Shown: positions 15,892 to 24,706, numbered from the stretch's first letter. The stretch is DNA of 64,000 nucleotides from Micromonospora coxensis (GCF_900090295.1 NZ_LT607753.1:1984001-2048000); one strand, 5' to 3'. Made by a program: numbers and translations. Notes: generated by a model not told the origin, from the sequence alone.

Positions 15892-18582
15892 TCACAGCAG
15901 CCGCAGCTCGCGGGCCCGGCGGACCGCCTCACGGCGGCGGGTCGCGTCGAGCTTGCGGTAGATGTTGCGCACGTGCGTCTTGACGGTGTTGACCGACAGC
16001 GACAGCTCGCTGGCGATCTCCACGTTGGACAGGATGCTCTGCAGGTACCGCAGGATGGTCAGCTCCCGCTCGGTCAGCGGCTCGTCCAGCGCCCGGTCCG
16101 CCCCGACCGGCCCCCGCACGGCCGGGGCCTCGGCGCCCCGGACCAGGTCACTCACCGTCGGCCAGTGCGCGGTGCCGGAGTCCAGGTGGGCGGCGAGCAG
16201 GTCGCGTACCGCCGGCTCGGCGCGGGTGAACACCCGCCGGTACCCCTCCGGCGCGGCCAGGTCGAGCACCCGCTCCAGCAGCCGGCCGGCCCGCCGGTCG
16301 TCGCCGCCGCGCCGGGCCAGCACCGCGTCCAGCACCCCGGCGGCGAGGCGCACCGGCAGCGGCCAGCCCTCGGCGACCGCGCCGTCCCACTCCGGCAGGG
16401 CGTACCCGGCGGCCCGCACGTCGCCGGCCCGCAGCTCCACCCGGGCCAGCGCCACCGCCAGCGCCGGCGCCGGGTCGGGCTCGCGTGCCCGGTCGGCGAT
16501 CAGCCTCCGGGCGGTGTCCACGTCGCCCTGCTCGCCGCGCAGGTCCGCCTCCAGGGCGAGCAGCCGGTCCGCGAGTTCGCCGTCCGGGCGGCCCTCGATG
16601 CGGGCGGCGGCCACCAGCCGGGCCGCGGCGGCGGCCTCACCGGCGTCGCGCAGCAGGGTGGCCCGGCAGAGCGCCGCGGCGGCCGCGCCGGTGCCCTCCG
16701 CGCCGGCCGCGCCGGTCAGGGCGAGCTGCGCGGTGGCCTCCTCGGGCTGGTCACGGTGCAACGCCACCAGCGCCAACGCCAGGTGCGCGTGGGCGCACTC
16801 GGCCCGGCTCGACCAGCCCTGGCAGGGCGGCATCTCCAGCGCCGCCCGGGCGGTCCGCTCGGCCGCGCGCAACTCACCGGCCAGGGCGTGCAGCAGGGCC
16901 AGCCGGGCCGCGCAGACCAGTGCGGTGCGCGCCCGGCCGGCCTCCCGCGCGGCGTCGTACCCGCCGGCCAACCGGGCCGCCGCCGCCCGCAGGTCACCCA
17001 CGGCCAGGTCGACCAGGCCGAGCGCCGCCCCGGCCACCGCCCGCACGTCGGCGTCCTCCCCCGCACCGCTGCGCGGATCGGCGTCCACGGTGGAGCCGGC
17101 CGGGGCGCGGGTGCCCAGCAGCCGGGTGGCGGCGGCGCGGACCTCCCGGTGGTCGCCGGCCAGCCGGGCCAGGCTCAACTCCACCGCGGTGGCCAGCCGC
17201 CGGAACCGGTCCCGGCGCGGGGCGGGCAGGGACTGCGCCGCCGCCACCGCGTCACGCAGCCGGGCCTCGGCCGCCTCGGCGTCCCCGGCGTACGCCCGCT
17301 CGGCGGCGCAGGCCAGCGCCAGCTCCGGGTCGCGGTGGACCGCCTCCGGCGGGGGTGGCGGGGGTGCGGCGACGGCCGGGGCCCGGCGGTCGTACGGGAC
17401 CAGCTCCGGCCAGCCGGTGAGCAGCAGCTCGCTCGCCCGGTCCCACTCCCGCGCGGCCAGGGCGTGCCGCAGCGCCTCGGCGGGGCGGTCGTGTCCGGCG
17501 TACCAGCCGGCGGCGCGCAGGTGCAGCTCCCGCCGGTCCGCCTCGTCCAGCCCGCCGAACTCGTCGCGCAGCAGGTCGGCCAGGAGCGGGTGGGCCCGGT
17601 ACCAGGGCGGGTCGCTGTCGTCGGCGTGCAGGAAGCCACCGTCGCGGGCCAGCCCGGCGAGCACCTGCCCGCCGTCGTCGCGGCCGGTCAGCACGTCGGC
17701 GAGGTCCGCCCGTACGGCCGGGCTGACGGCGGTGCGCCGCAGCAGCTCCCGCGTCTGCGGCGGCAGCCCGCCCAGCACCTCCGTGCGCAGGTACGCCGCG
17801 ACCTCCGGCTGGTCGCCGCCGAACCGCTCCGCCCAGCGCTCCGGGTCCGGGCGCTCCCGGACGGCCAGCGCGGCGAACCGCAGGCCGGCCGGCCAGCCGC
17901 CGGTACGCTCCCGCAGCCGGGTGACCGCCGCCGCGGGCAGCGGCGTGCCGTGCGCGACGAGCAGGTCGGCGACCTCGTCGACGGTGAAGGCCAGCTCGTC
18001 CGGGCCGATCTCGGTCAGCTCGCCGGCCAGGCGCAACCGGTGCAGCGGCAGCGGCAGCTCGCCCCGGGCCCCGACGACCAGCCGCAACCGCCCGTCGGTG
18101 TGCCGCAGCAGGAACTCCAGCCCGGTCAGCGCGGCCGGGTCGACGACCCGGTGCAGGTCGTCCAGGACCAGCACCACCGGCTGCTCCCGGGCGGCCAGCG
18201 CGGCGGCGAGCAGTTCCAGCTGGTCGGGACGGGGCGTGGTGGCCGGCAGCGGCGGCCCCGGCTCGTGCCCGGCCACCCCGTGCAGCGCCGCCGCCAGGTA
18301 CGCCCAGAGCCGTTCCCCGCTGTCGCCCTCCTCGACCTGCACCCAGGCCGGCCCGGGCTCCGACGTGCCGCGCGCCCAGCTGGCCAGGAGGGTGGTCTTG
18401 CCCCAGCCGGCGGGGGCGCGGACCAGGGTGACCGGGCCGGCGGCGCCGGCGTCCAGGCGGGCGGTCAGCCGGGGCCGCAGCAGCAGCGGCTCGGGCGGGG
18501 CGGGCGGGGCCAGCCGGGTGGCGAGCAGCGGCGGACCGGCGGACGCCTCGGCTATCCCGTTCGTGCTGCGCTGCTGCGGCAT
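15892..18582 (-). CDS. LAL/MalT-type LuxR-family ATPase regulator
   Basis: The 896-aa regulator has an N-terminal STAND/NB-ARC ATPase domain with Walker A APAGWGKTTLL (about residues 55-65) and Walker B VVLVLDDLHRV. A long Ala/Leu-rich helical repeat region (TPR-like, about 350-800) follows. A C-terminal LuxR helix-turn-helix ends the protein: LTERELTILRYL, then SNVEIASELSLSVNTVKTHVRNIYRKL. In MalT the ligand (a sugar) and ATP drive oligomerisation and DNA binding; the ligand here is unknown. ATG 18582 was chosen. The gene is divergent from the SRPBCC/dehydrogenase pair, which may be its target. Confidence 0.93.
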   Translation of the reverse strand: MPQQRSTNGIAEASAGPPLLATRLAPPAPPEPLLLRPRLTARLDAGAAGPVTLVRAPAGWGKTTLLASWARGTSEPGPAWVQVEEGDSGERLWAYLAAALHGVAGHEPGPPLPATTPRPDQLELLAAALAAREQPVVLVLDDLHRVVDPAALTGLEFLLRHTDGRLRLVVGARGELPLPLHRLRLAGELTEIGPDELAFTVDEVADLLVAHGTPLPAAAVTRLRERTGGWPAGLRFAALAVRERPDPERWAERFGGDQPEVAAYLRTEVLGGLPPQTRELLRRTAVSPAVRADLADVLTGRDDGGQVLAGLARDGGFLHADDSDPPWYRAHPLLADLLRDEFGGLDEADRRELHLRAAGWYAGHDRPAEALRHALAAREWDRASELLLTGWPELVPYDRRAPAVAAPPPPPPEAVHRDPELALACAAERAYAGDAEAAEARLRDAVAAAQSLPAPRRDRFRRLATAVELSLARLAGDHREVRAAATRLLGTRAPAGSTVDADPRSGAGEDADVRAVAGAALGLVDLAVGDLRAAAARLAGGYDAAREAGRARTALVCAARLALLHALAGELRAAERTARAALEMPPCQGWSSRAECAHAHLALALVALHRDQPEEATAQLALTGAAGAEGTGAAAAALCRATLLRDAGEAAAAARLVAAARIEGRPDGELADRLLALEADLRGEQGDVDTARRLIADRAREPDPAPALAVALARVELRAGDVRAAGYALPEWDGAVAEGWPLPVRLAAGVLDAVLARRGGDDRRAGRLLERVLDLAAPEGYRRVFTRAEPAVRDLLAAHLDSGTAHWPTVSDLVRGAEAPAVRGPVGADRALDEPLTERELTILRYLQSILSNVEIASELSLSVNTVKTHVRNIYRKLDATRRREAVRRARELRLL

Positions 18583-18765
18583 CCGTGCACCCCCGTCGGA
18601 CGCGGTCCTCCCCCGGTCGGCGGCGGTTACCCGGCCCGGGCCGGTTCACCCCTTCGGGGGGAGCCGAGTTCACCCGGGCCGCGCCGACCATGGGCCTACG
18701 CGGGCGACCGGCCGCGCGTGACCGGTCGCCCGTACCGCAACCGACCCGAGCGGCGGGAGGGACAG

Positions 18766-19182
18766 GTGGTACGGATGGGACGGCGGGCCCTGGTGGCGCT
18801 GCGCGCGCGGGTCGTACCCCGGTGGCGACGCCGGCCGGGCGCGGTGGGCGCGGATCCGCGACCGGGCCGCTGGCAGGTGGTGACCGTGGACCGGCCGGCG
18901 GCCGAGGTGCTGCCCGGCGGGCGGTGGCCCGAGCCGCTGCGCCCGCTGGACGGCGCGGTGGAGCTGTGGCTGCGCCCGGCGCCGGGCGGACGCGGCACGG
19001 AACTGGCCGCCCGTCCGCTGGGCGGGGTGGCCACCCTGCCGGGGATGGCCGCCCACCTGGTCGGCGACGATCCCGGCCTGTTCCTGCGGGACACCCTGCG
19101 CCGGGTCAAGCAGCTCGTGGAGACCGGCGAGGTGTTGCGCGCGGACGCCTCGCCGATGGACCGGCCGGCGGTGCCCGGGTGA
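18766..19182 (+). CDS. SRPBCC/cyclase-like small protein
   Basis: A 138-aa soluble protein. Its C-terminal stretch (LRDTLRRVKQLVETGEVLRADASP) resembles the last helix of a group of actinobacterial SRPBCC (cyclase/dehydrase) proteins. The middle reads GRWQVVTVDRPAAEVLPGGRWPEPLRPLDGAVELWLRP. It is shorter than a full SRPBCC domain, and I cannot assign a ligand. GTG 18766 is preferred, with GGGAGG (18755-18760) 5 nt upstream; ATG 18775 is the alternative. Its stop codon overlaps the dehydrogenase start (GTGA), which implies a shared function. A palindrome of 11-bp arms (18701-18732) lies in the upstream region. Confidence 0.7.
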   Translation: MVRMGRRALVALRARVVPRWRRRPGAVGADPRPGRWQVVTVDRPAAEVLPGGRWPEPLRPLDGAVELWLRPAPGGRGTELAARPLGGVATLPGMAAHLVGDDPGLFLRDTLRRVKQLVETGEVLRADASPMDRPAVPG

Positions 19183-20354
19183 GGGCGCTGTGCTGGGAGG
19201 GCGCGAACTCCCTCGCGGTGCGCCAGGTGCCCGACCCGGAGCTGCGCAACGCCCACGACATGATCGTCCGGGTGCGCCGCAGCGCCACCTGCGGGGCCGA
19301 CCTGCCGCTGCTCGACGGGCGCTCGCCGTTCCTCGCCGCCGGGGACGTGCTGGGGCACGAGTTCCTCGGCGAGGTCACCGAGGTCGGGCCGCAGGTGCGC
19401 CGGCACCGGGTGGGCGACCGGGTGGTGGTGTGCGCGGCCGTCGCCTGCGGGAGCTGCTGGTACTGCCGGCAGGGGCTGCACTCCTGCTGCGACAACGGCG
19501 GCGCCTCGACGGCGGTGACCGAGGCCGCCTGGGGGCAGCCCACCGGCGGCTGCTTCGGCCATCCCCGCGCCACGGGCGGCTTCGCCGGCAGCCACGCCGA
19601 GTACGTCCGGGTGCCGTACGCCGACGTCGGGGCGTTCACCGTGCCCGAGACGGTCAGCGACGACCGGGCGGTCTTCGCCTCGGACGCCGCGCCGGCCGGC
19701 TGGATGGGCGCCGAGCTGGGCGAGGTGGGCCCCGGCGACGTGGTGGCGGTCTGGGGCGCGGGCGCGGTCGGGCAGCTGACCGCGCAGGCGGCGACCCTGC
19801 TCGGCGCGGACCGGGTGATCGTCATCGACCGGCACCCGGACCGGCTGCGGATGGCCGAGGCGCACGCCGGGGCCGAGACGCTGAACTTCGAGCTGACCGA
19901 CGTCCCCGCCGAGCTGCGCGAGCGCAGCGGGGGCCGGGGCCCGGACGTCTGCGTGGAGGCCGTCGGGGCGGCCGACGGCGGGGGCCGGCCCGCCTCGCTG
20001 GCCGAGCGGTTCACCGGCCGGCGGGACGGCCCGGTCGAGGACCCGCTCGCCGTACGGGAGGCGGTGCACGCCTGCCGCAAGGGCGGCACGGTCTTCGTCT
20101 CCGGCACCTTCACCGGCTTCGTCGACACCTTCCCGCTGGGGGCGGTGATGAACAAGGGGCTGACCCTGCGCAGCGCCCGGCAGCACGGGCAACGCTGGAT
20201 CCCGATGCTGCTGGACCGGATGGCCCGGGACGAGCTGCGCACCGAGCACCTGGCCACCCACCGGCTCCCGCTGGAGCAGGGCCCGGCCGGGTACGCGCTG
20301 TTCCGCGACCGCGCCGACGGTTGCGTACGGGCGGTCTTCACACCGCAGGGGTGA
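19179..20354 (+). CDS. Zinc-dependent alcohol dehydrogenase (MDR family)
   Basis: The 391-aa medium-chain dehydrogenase has catalytic-zinc ligands in TCGADLPLLDG (Cys in place of the usual early ligand) and VLGHEFLGEV. A structural-zinc loop reads CGSCWYCRQGLHSCC, and the Rossmann motif is VWGAGAVGQLTAQAA. The layout matches formaldehyde/threonine dehydrogenase-like MDR enzymes; the substrate is not deducible. The long insert around GRPASLAERFTGRRDGPVEDP before the cofactor loop is typical of the glutathione-independent formaldehyde-dehydrogenase-like subgroup. It is translationally coupled to the upstream SRPBCC-like gene. Confidence 0.92.
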   Translation: MRALCWEGANSLAVRQVPDPELRNAHDMIVRVRRSATCGADLPLLDGRSPFLAAGDVLGHEFLGEVTEVGPQVRRHRVGDRVVVCAAVACGSCWYCRQGLHSCCDNGGASTAVTEAAWGQPTGGCFGHPRATGGFAGSHAEYVRVPYADVGAFTVPETVSDDRAVFASDAAPAGWMGAELGEVGPGDVVAVWGAGAVGQLTAQAATLLGADRVIVIDRHPDRLRMAEAHAGAETLNFELTDVPAELRERSGGRGPDVCVEAVGAADGGGRPASLAERFTGRRDGPVEDPLAVREAVHACRKGGTVFVSGTFTGFVDTFPLGAVMNKGLTLRSARQHGQRWIPMLLDRMARDELRTEHLATHRLPLEQGPAGYALFRDRADGCVRAVFTPQG

Positions 20355-20383
20355 ATCCGGCTCGCGGGTGGCACACTCGGCGG

Positions 20384-21565
20384 ATGCGCGACGACCGCCC
20401 GTACGACCTCGTCCTGTTCGGCGCGACCGGCTTCACCGGTGGCCTGACCGCCGAGTACCTGGCCCGGCACGCCCCCACCGGGCTGCGCTGGGCGCTCGCC
20501 GGGCGCAACCCGGCGAAGCTGGCGGCGGTCCGCGACCGGCTGGCCGACATCGACCCGGGCCTGGCCGAGCTGCCGCTGCTCACCGCCGACGTCACCGACG
20601 CCGCGTCGGTGCAGGCGGTGGCGGAGAGCGCCCGGGTGGTGGCGACCACCGTCGGGCCGTACGTGCACCACGGCGAGCCGATCGTCGCCGCCTGCGCCGC
20701 GGCCGGCACCGACTACCTCGACATCACCGGCGAGCCGGAGTTCGTCGACCTGATGTACCTGCGGCACCACGCCGAGGCGGTACGCACCGGCGCCCGCCTG
20801 GTGCACACCTGCGGTTTCGACTCGATCCCGCACGACCTGGGCGTCTGGTACACGCTCAAGCACCTGCCGACGGACGGGCCGGTCACCGTGGACGGGTTCG
20901 TCCGGGCCGGGGGCAAGTTCTCCGCCGGGACGTACCACTCGGCGCTGACCGCGTTCTCCCGGTCCGGGGAGATGAGCCGGGCGGCGAAGGCGCGCCGGGC
21001 GGCCGAGCCCCGCCCGGAGGGTCGGCGGGTGCGCGCCGTACCGGGGAAGGTGGGCCGGTCGAAGGAGATCGGCCGCTGGGCGGTGCCGCTGCCGACCATC
21101 GACCCGCAGGTGGTCCGCCGGTCGGCGGCGGCCCGCCCGGAGTACGGCCCGGACTTCCGCTACCGGCACTTCGCCGCGGTGAAGCGGCTGCCCACGATCC
21201 TGGCCGCCGGGGTCGGCATGGCCGGCCTGGTCGGCCTGGTCAAGCTGCCGCCGACCCGGCGTTGGCTGCTCGGCCGGCTCTCCTCCGGTCAGGGGCCGAG
21301 CGCCGAGGTCCGGGCGAAGTCGTGGTTCACGGTCCGGTTCGTCGGCAGGGGCGGGGGCCGCACGGTGCTCACCGAGGTGGCCGGCGGCGACCCGGGATAC
21401 GACGAGACCGCGAAGATGCTGGCCGAGTCGGCGCTCTGCCTGGCCCTGGACGAGCTGCCGTCCACCTCGGGGCAGGTCACCCCGGTCACCGCGATGGGCG
21501 ACGCGCTGCTGGACCGCCTCGTCGCGGCGGGGATGACCTTCCGGGTGCTGGACGGGGCGCGCTGA
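20384..21565 (+). CDS. Saccharopine-dehydrogenase-like trans-enoyl reductase
   Basis: The 393-aa NAD(P)-binding protein begins YDLVLFGATGFTGGLTAEYLARH, a Rossmann motif, followed by WALAGRNPAKL, ATTVGPYVHHGEPIVAACAAAGTDYLDITGE and HTCGFDSIPHDLG. This matches the Sacchrp_dh_NADP family, including the mycobacterial trans-acting enoyl reductase (Rv2953 type) that works on phthiocerol or related lipid intermediates. The same fold occurs in many actinomycetes with unknown substrates. A hydrophobic segment near 285-300 suggests membrane contact. Start is ATG 20384; no strong ribosome-binding site is visible. Confidence 0.88.
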   Translation: MRDDRPYDLVLFGATGFTGGLTAEYLARHAPTGLRWALAGRNPAKLAAVRDRLADIDPGLAELPLLTADVTDAASVQAVAESARVVATTVGPYVHHGEPIVAACAAAGTDYLDITGEPEFVDLMYLRHHAEAVRTGARLVHTCGFDSIPHDLGVWYTLKHLPTDGPVTVDGFVRAGGKFSAGTYHSALTAFSRSGEMSRAAKARRAAEPRPEGRRVRAVPGKVGRSKEIGRWAVPLPTIDPQVVRRSAAARPEYGPDFRYRHFAAVKRLPTILAAGVGMAGLVGLVKLPPTRRWLLGRLSSGQGPSAEVRAKSWFTVRFVGRGGGRTVLTEVAGGDPGYDETAKMLAESALCLALDELPSTSGQVTPVTAMGDALLDRLVAAGMTFRVLDGAR

Positions 21566-21575
21566 TCCGGCGCGC

Positions 21576-21606
21576 TTGACCCTCGACCTGGTGCAGACCA
21601 CAGGAT
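21576..21606 (+). promoter_or_regulatory. MerR-type promoter with 19-bp spacer
   Basis: TTGACC (21576-21581) and CAGGAT (21601-21606) are 19 bp apart, the over-long spacing typical of promoters that MerR-family activators untwist. The +1 would fall at about the GTG of the downstream MerR gene (21614), giving a leaderless, probably autoregulated transcript. Confidence 0.6.
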
Positions 21607-21613
21607 CCTCGGC

Positions 21614-22711
21614 GTGGAGAGCGAGCTGCGCAGCATCGGCGAACTGGCCCGGGCCAGCGGCCTGACGATCAGTGCCCTGCGGTTCTACGACCGCACCGGG
21701 GTGCTCACCCCGGCGCGGGTCGATCCGGTGACCGGTTACCGCTGGTACACCGACGAGCAGGTGGACCCGGCCCGGCTGGTGGCCGGGCTGCGCCGGGTGG
21801 GCCTGCCGCTGGCCGAGATCGGTGTCGCGCTGCGGCACCGGCACGAGCCGGCGGTGGTCGGACGGCTGCTCGACGCGCACCTGCGCCGGCTGGAGGACGG
21901 CCTCACCGACGCCCGCCGTGAACTCTCCCGCGTCCGTGCCCTGCTCGCACCCGAGGAGACCCCGATGACCACCCGACTGTCCCTGTCCCGCGCCGACCTG
22001 GCCGCCGCCGTCGACGCCGTCCGCTTCGCCGTCGGCGCCGACCCGGACCTGCCGGTGCTGGCCGGCGTGCTGTTCGACGTCGAGCCGGACGGCGTACGCC
22101 TGGTCGCCACCGACCGGCACCGGCTGGCCGTGGCCCGGGCCGCCGGCACGGTCGACGGCCCGCCCGTGCGGGCGCTGCTGCCGGTCGACGCCGTGGACGA
22201 ACTGCGGGCCCTGCTCGACACCGGGCACGGGGTGACCCCGGAGGTGAGCGTGGCCCTGACCGCCGGCCGGGTCACCGCCTCGGTCGCCGGCCGCGAGATC
22301 ACCACCACCGCCCTGCCGTACGACTTCCCCGACTACCGCCGGCTGCTGCGCCGGGCGGCCGACGACGGGCCGACCCGACAGGTCCCGGTCGACGCGGCGG
22401 CGCTGCGCGCGGCGCTGCGCGACGCCGCCGCGCCCACCGTCACCCGGGAGCACGAGGGCGTGCCGCTGGCGGTCACCGTGCTCGGCGTCCGCGACGTCGA
22501 CGGGTTGCGCCTGGTCGGCGCGGACGAGCCGACCGGGGACGACCCCGACGAGTTGCGCGTCGGGGTCAACGGGGGTTACCTGCTCGACGCGCTGGACGCC
22601 GCCGGAGCGGCGCAGTTGGTGCTGGAACTGGACGGCCCGATCGCCCCGCTGGCGATCCGTCGCCCGGACGACGCGGACGCCTTCTCCATCCTGATGCCGA
22701 TCCGCCTCTGA
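21614..22711 (+). CDS. MerR regulator fused to a DNA sliding-clamp-like region
   Basis: The 365-aa protein has an N-terminal MerR winged helix (about 6-75: IGELARASGLTISALRFYDRTGVLTP and YRWYTDEQVDPARLV) and the usual dimerisation helix (about 88-112). The C-terminal part (about 122-365) looks like DNA polymerase III beta subunit (DnaN), with AVDAVRFAVGADPDLPVLAGVLF, LVATDRHRLAVARA and FPDYRRLL, ending in MPIRL like the end of DnaN (MPMRL). About 245 residues hold two of the three clamp domains. In the MerR family the C-terminal part senses a ligand; here the clamp-like fold may do so, or may contact clamp-binding proteins. The start is GTG 21614, probably leaderless. Confidence 0.88.
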   Translation: MESELRSIGELARASGLTISALRFYDRTGVLTPARVDPVTGYRWYTDEQVDPARLVAGLRRVGLPLAEIGVALRHRHEPAVVGRLLDAHLRRLEDGLTDARRELSRVRALLAPEETPMTTRLSLSRADLAAAVDAVRFAVGADPDLPVLAGVLFDVEPDGVRLVATDRHRLAVARAAGTVDGPPVRALLPVDAVDELRALLDTGHGVTPEVSVALTAGRVTASVAGREITTTALPYDFPDYRRLLRRAADDGPTRQVPVDAAALRAALRDAAAPTVTREHEGVPLAVTVLGVRDVDGLRLVGADEPTGDDPDELRVGVNGGYLLDALDAAGAAQLVLELDGPIAPLAIRRPDDADAFSILMPIRL

Positions 22712-23311
22712 TCCGCCCGGTCTGTTCCGACCCGCCTCGGCCCGCCTGGCTCGCTCCGGCAGGGCCTGACCCGGCACAACCGGCGGGGGCAGGGCCTGAC
22801 CCGGCCACGTCCCGGCACTGACGCAGCCGGGCCTGCCCCGGCTTGCTCTGCACCCACCCACGCACCGGCGACGCACCGTGGCTGGCGCGTGGGAGGGTGC
22901 AGAGCAAAGCGTGCGATCGAGGCCAGTCGTGCCTGGACAGGTCGAGGGACAGAAGACCTGGTGGGCACGTCCAGGGCTGAGGACACCTCCGCCACGGGCC
23001 AGCACAGCCCGCTCATACAGTCACGGAAGGTGACCGGATTGGGCATGGGGCGACATGGTCACGCAACGTCATCGCCCGCGCGTGGTCGACAACTTCCACA
23101 AGAGCGAGCCGCCGATGCCCGGCACCGGGACGGCGGCGGAGCGGGACAAGCGCACGGGGTGCAGAGCAGAGCGGCCGGCGCACGGCGGGGGCGACAAGGC
23201 GCGGGCGGTCGCCGGGGTCGGCTCCTCCGGGCCGTCCCGGGCGCAGAGGGCCGCGACGGTAGCATCGGGGGGTTACCACCTGACTTCCCGGACGGAGGCG
23301 TACGGAGCAGC
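22712..23311. other. 600-bp intergenic region before serS with repeats
   Basis: No convincing gene was found on either strand. It holds a Gly/Pro-rich direct repeat (GGGCCTGACCCGGC-like, 22763-22803), a long inverted repeat at 22843-22907, and a further single copy of GGGTGCAGAGCA (23157-23168). TAGCAT (23261-23266) is a possible -10 box for serS. The rest shows nothing I recognise. Confidence 0.5.
22843..22907. repeat. Long intergenic inverted repeat (type 2)
   Basis: Arms 22843-22863 and 22887-22907 pair over 20 of 21 positions, with one A.A mismatch. The core is TTGCTCTGCACCC and its complement, with a 23-nt spacer. A third half-copy (GGGTGCAGAGCA) recurs at 23157. It is not followed by a T run, and its position far from a stop codon argues against a plain terminator. 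Confidence 0.8.
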
Positions 23312-24598
23312 ATGCTCGACATGGAGTTGATCCGGAAGGATCGCGAGGCGGTGGCCACCGCACTGGCGAAGCGTCTGGATCCCGCCGAGGTCAATCGGGT
23401 CCTGGACGAGGTCCAGCGGCTCGACCAGGAACGCCGTGCCCTGATCACCGAGATCGACGCCGAGCGGCAGCGCCGCAAGGCCGAGGCGCGGGCGTACGCG
23501 GCGGCCAAGCGCGCCGGCGCCGAGCCGGAGGTCTCCGCGCCGGAGGCCGGCCGGAAGCAGCTCGCGGAGCTGGAGTCCGAGCTGGACGAGGTGCAGTCCC
23601 GGCTGCGCACCACGATGAGCGAGCTGCCCAACCTGCCCGCCGACGACGTCGTCCCCGGCGGCAAGGAGGCCAACCGGGTGGTCCGGACCTTCGGTGCGCC
23701 GCCGGCCATCGAGAAGGTCCGCGACCACGTCGAGTTGAGCCGCGCGCTGGGCCTGGTCGACCACGAGCGGGGGGTCAAGCTCGGCGGCTCCGGCTTCTGG
23801 ATGTACACCGGTCTCGGTGCCCGGCTGGAGTGGGCGCTGCTCAACTGGCTGATCGAGCGCAACATCGAGGCCGGCTACGAGTTCCTGCTCCCGCCGCACC
23901 TGCTGCTGGACACCGCCGGCTTCGCCGCCGGGCAGTTCCCGAAGTTCTACGACGACGTCTACCACCTGGACCGGGAGTCCGCCCCGCGCGGGCAGTTCCT
24001 GCTGCCCACCGCGGAGACGGCGATCCTCGGGGCGTACCAGGACGAGATCCTGGACACCACGGCGCTGCCGCTGAAGCGGTTCGCGTACACCCCCTGCTAC
24101 CGGCGGGAGGCGGCCGGTTCGCACTCCGACGAGCGGGGCACCGTCCGGGGCCACCAGTTCAACAAGGTGGAGATCTTCCAGTTCACCCTGCCGGAGCAGG
24201 CGGACGCCGCGCTGGAGTCGATGGTCGGCCACGTGGAGAGCCTGGTCCAGCAGCTGGGTCTGCACCACCAGACCAGCCTGCTCGCGGCCGGCGACGCCAG
24301 CGCCGCGATGCGCAAGACCCTCGACGTCGAGGTCTGGATGCCGAGCACCGGCAAGTACAAGGAGGTGTCGTCGGTCTCCTGGGGCGGCGACTACCAGGCC
24401 CGCCGGGCGGCCATCCGCTACCGCGAGCCGGGCGGCAAGCAGACCCGCTTCGTGCACACCCTCAACGGCTCGGCGCTGGCCACCAGCCGGCTCTTCCCGG
24501 CCATCCTGGAGCAGTGCCAGCAGCCCGACGGGTCGGTGCTGCTGCCCGAGGTGCTCCGCGACCGGCTGGGCACCGACCGGCTCACCCCGGTCCGCTGA
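23312..24598 (+). CDS. serS: Seryl-tRNA synthetase, divergent form
   Basis: A 428-aa class II aminoacyl-tRNA synthetase that charges tRNA-Ser with serine. An N-terminal antiparallel coiled-coil arm (about 1-110) binds the long variable arm of tRNA-Ser. The catalytic core has the TAE serine loop (LPTAETAIL), motif 2 FAYTPCYRREAAGSHSDERG followed by HQFNKVEIF, and motif 3 LNGSALATSRLFPAILEQCQ. Motif 3 usually reads GLAVGR or LCAVPR; here it is SALATSR. The usual SxSNxxDFQARR is SSVSWGGDYQARR. It is therefore a divergent SerRS, possibly a second copy. Start ATG 23312 (GGAG at 23304-23307). Confidence 0.9.
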   Translation: MLDMELIRKDREAVATALAKRLDPAEVNRVLDEVQRLDQERRALITEIDAERQRRKAEARAYAAAKRAGAEPEVSAPEAGRKQLAELESELDEVQSRLRTTMSELPNLPADDVVPGGKEANRVVRTFGAPPAIEKVRDHVELSRALGLVDHERGVKLGGSGFWMYTGLGARLEWALLNWLIERNIEAGYEFLLPPHLLLDTAGFAAGQFPKFYDDVYHLDRESAPRGQFLLPTAETAILGAYQDEILDTTALPLKRFAYTPCYRREAAGSHSDERGTVRGHQFNKVEIFQFTLPEQADAALESMVGHVESLVQQLGLHHQTSLLAAGDASAAMRKTLDVEVWMPSTGKYKEVSSVSWGGDYQARRAAIRYREPGGKQTRFVHTLNGSALATSRLFPAILEQCQQPDGSVLLPEVLRDRLGTDRLTPVR

Positions 24599-24616
24599 GC
24601 CGCTGACCGGACGACG

Positions 24617-24649
24617 ACGGCGGGGATCGGGTGACCCGATCCCCGCCGT
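24617..24649. terminator. Bidirectional terminator hairpin
   Basis: A perfect 16-bp palindrome (24617-24632 with 24634-24649) lies between convergent serS and the TlpA-like gene. Confidence 0.85.
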
Positions 24650-24706
24650 CCGTGCGTCGTTGGAGCGAACAGCGGCGGCCGCGCGAACAGCGGCGACCGC
24701 GCGGAG

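Noticed and set aside
18701..18732. Palindrome with 11-bp arms before the SRPBCC-like gene considered as operator
   Set aside because: The arms are of ordinary G+C-rich composition with a 10-nt spacer and no matching regulator; kept only as a remark in the gene entry.
15962..19182. Very long plus-strand frames (over 900 codons) opposite the LAL regulator
   Set aside because: They are Arg/Ser/Pro/Ala-rich with no domain and lie antisense to a gene with clear Walker and LuxR motifs; only the end of one frame (18766-19182) is a real gene.
19106..23005. 1299-codon minus-strand frame across the dehydrogenase, reductase and MerR genes
   Set aside because: Low-complexity Arg/Gly/Val/His-rich product and no motif; a G+C-bias shadow of well-supported plus-strand genes.
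23055..23330. 91-codon plus-strand frame before serS
   Set aside because: It overlaps the presumed serS promoter and start, has no ribosome-binding site, and is compositionally ordinary noise.
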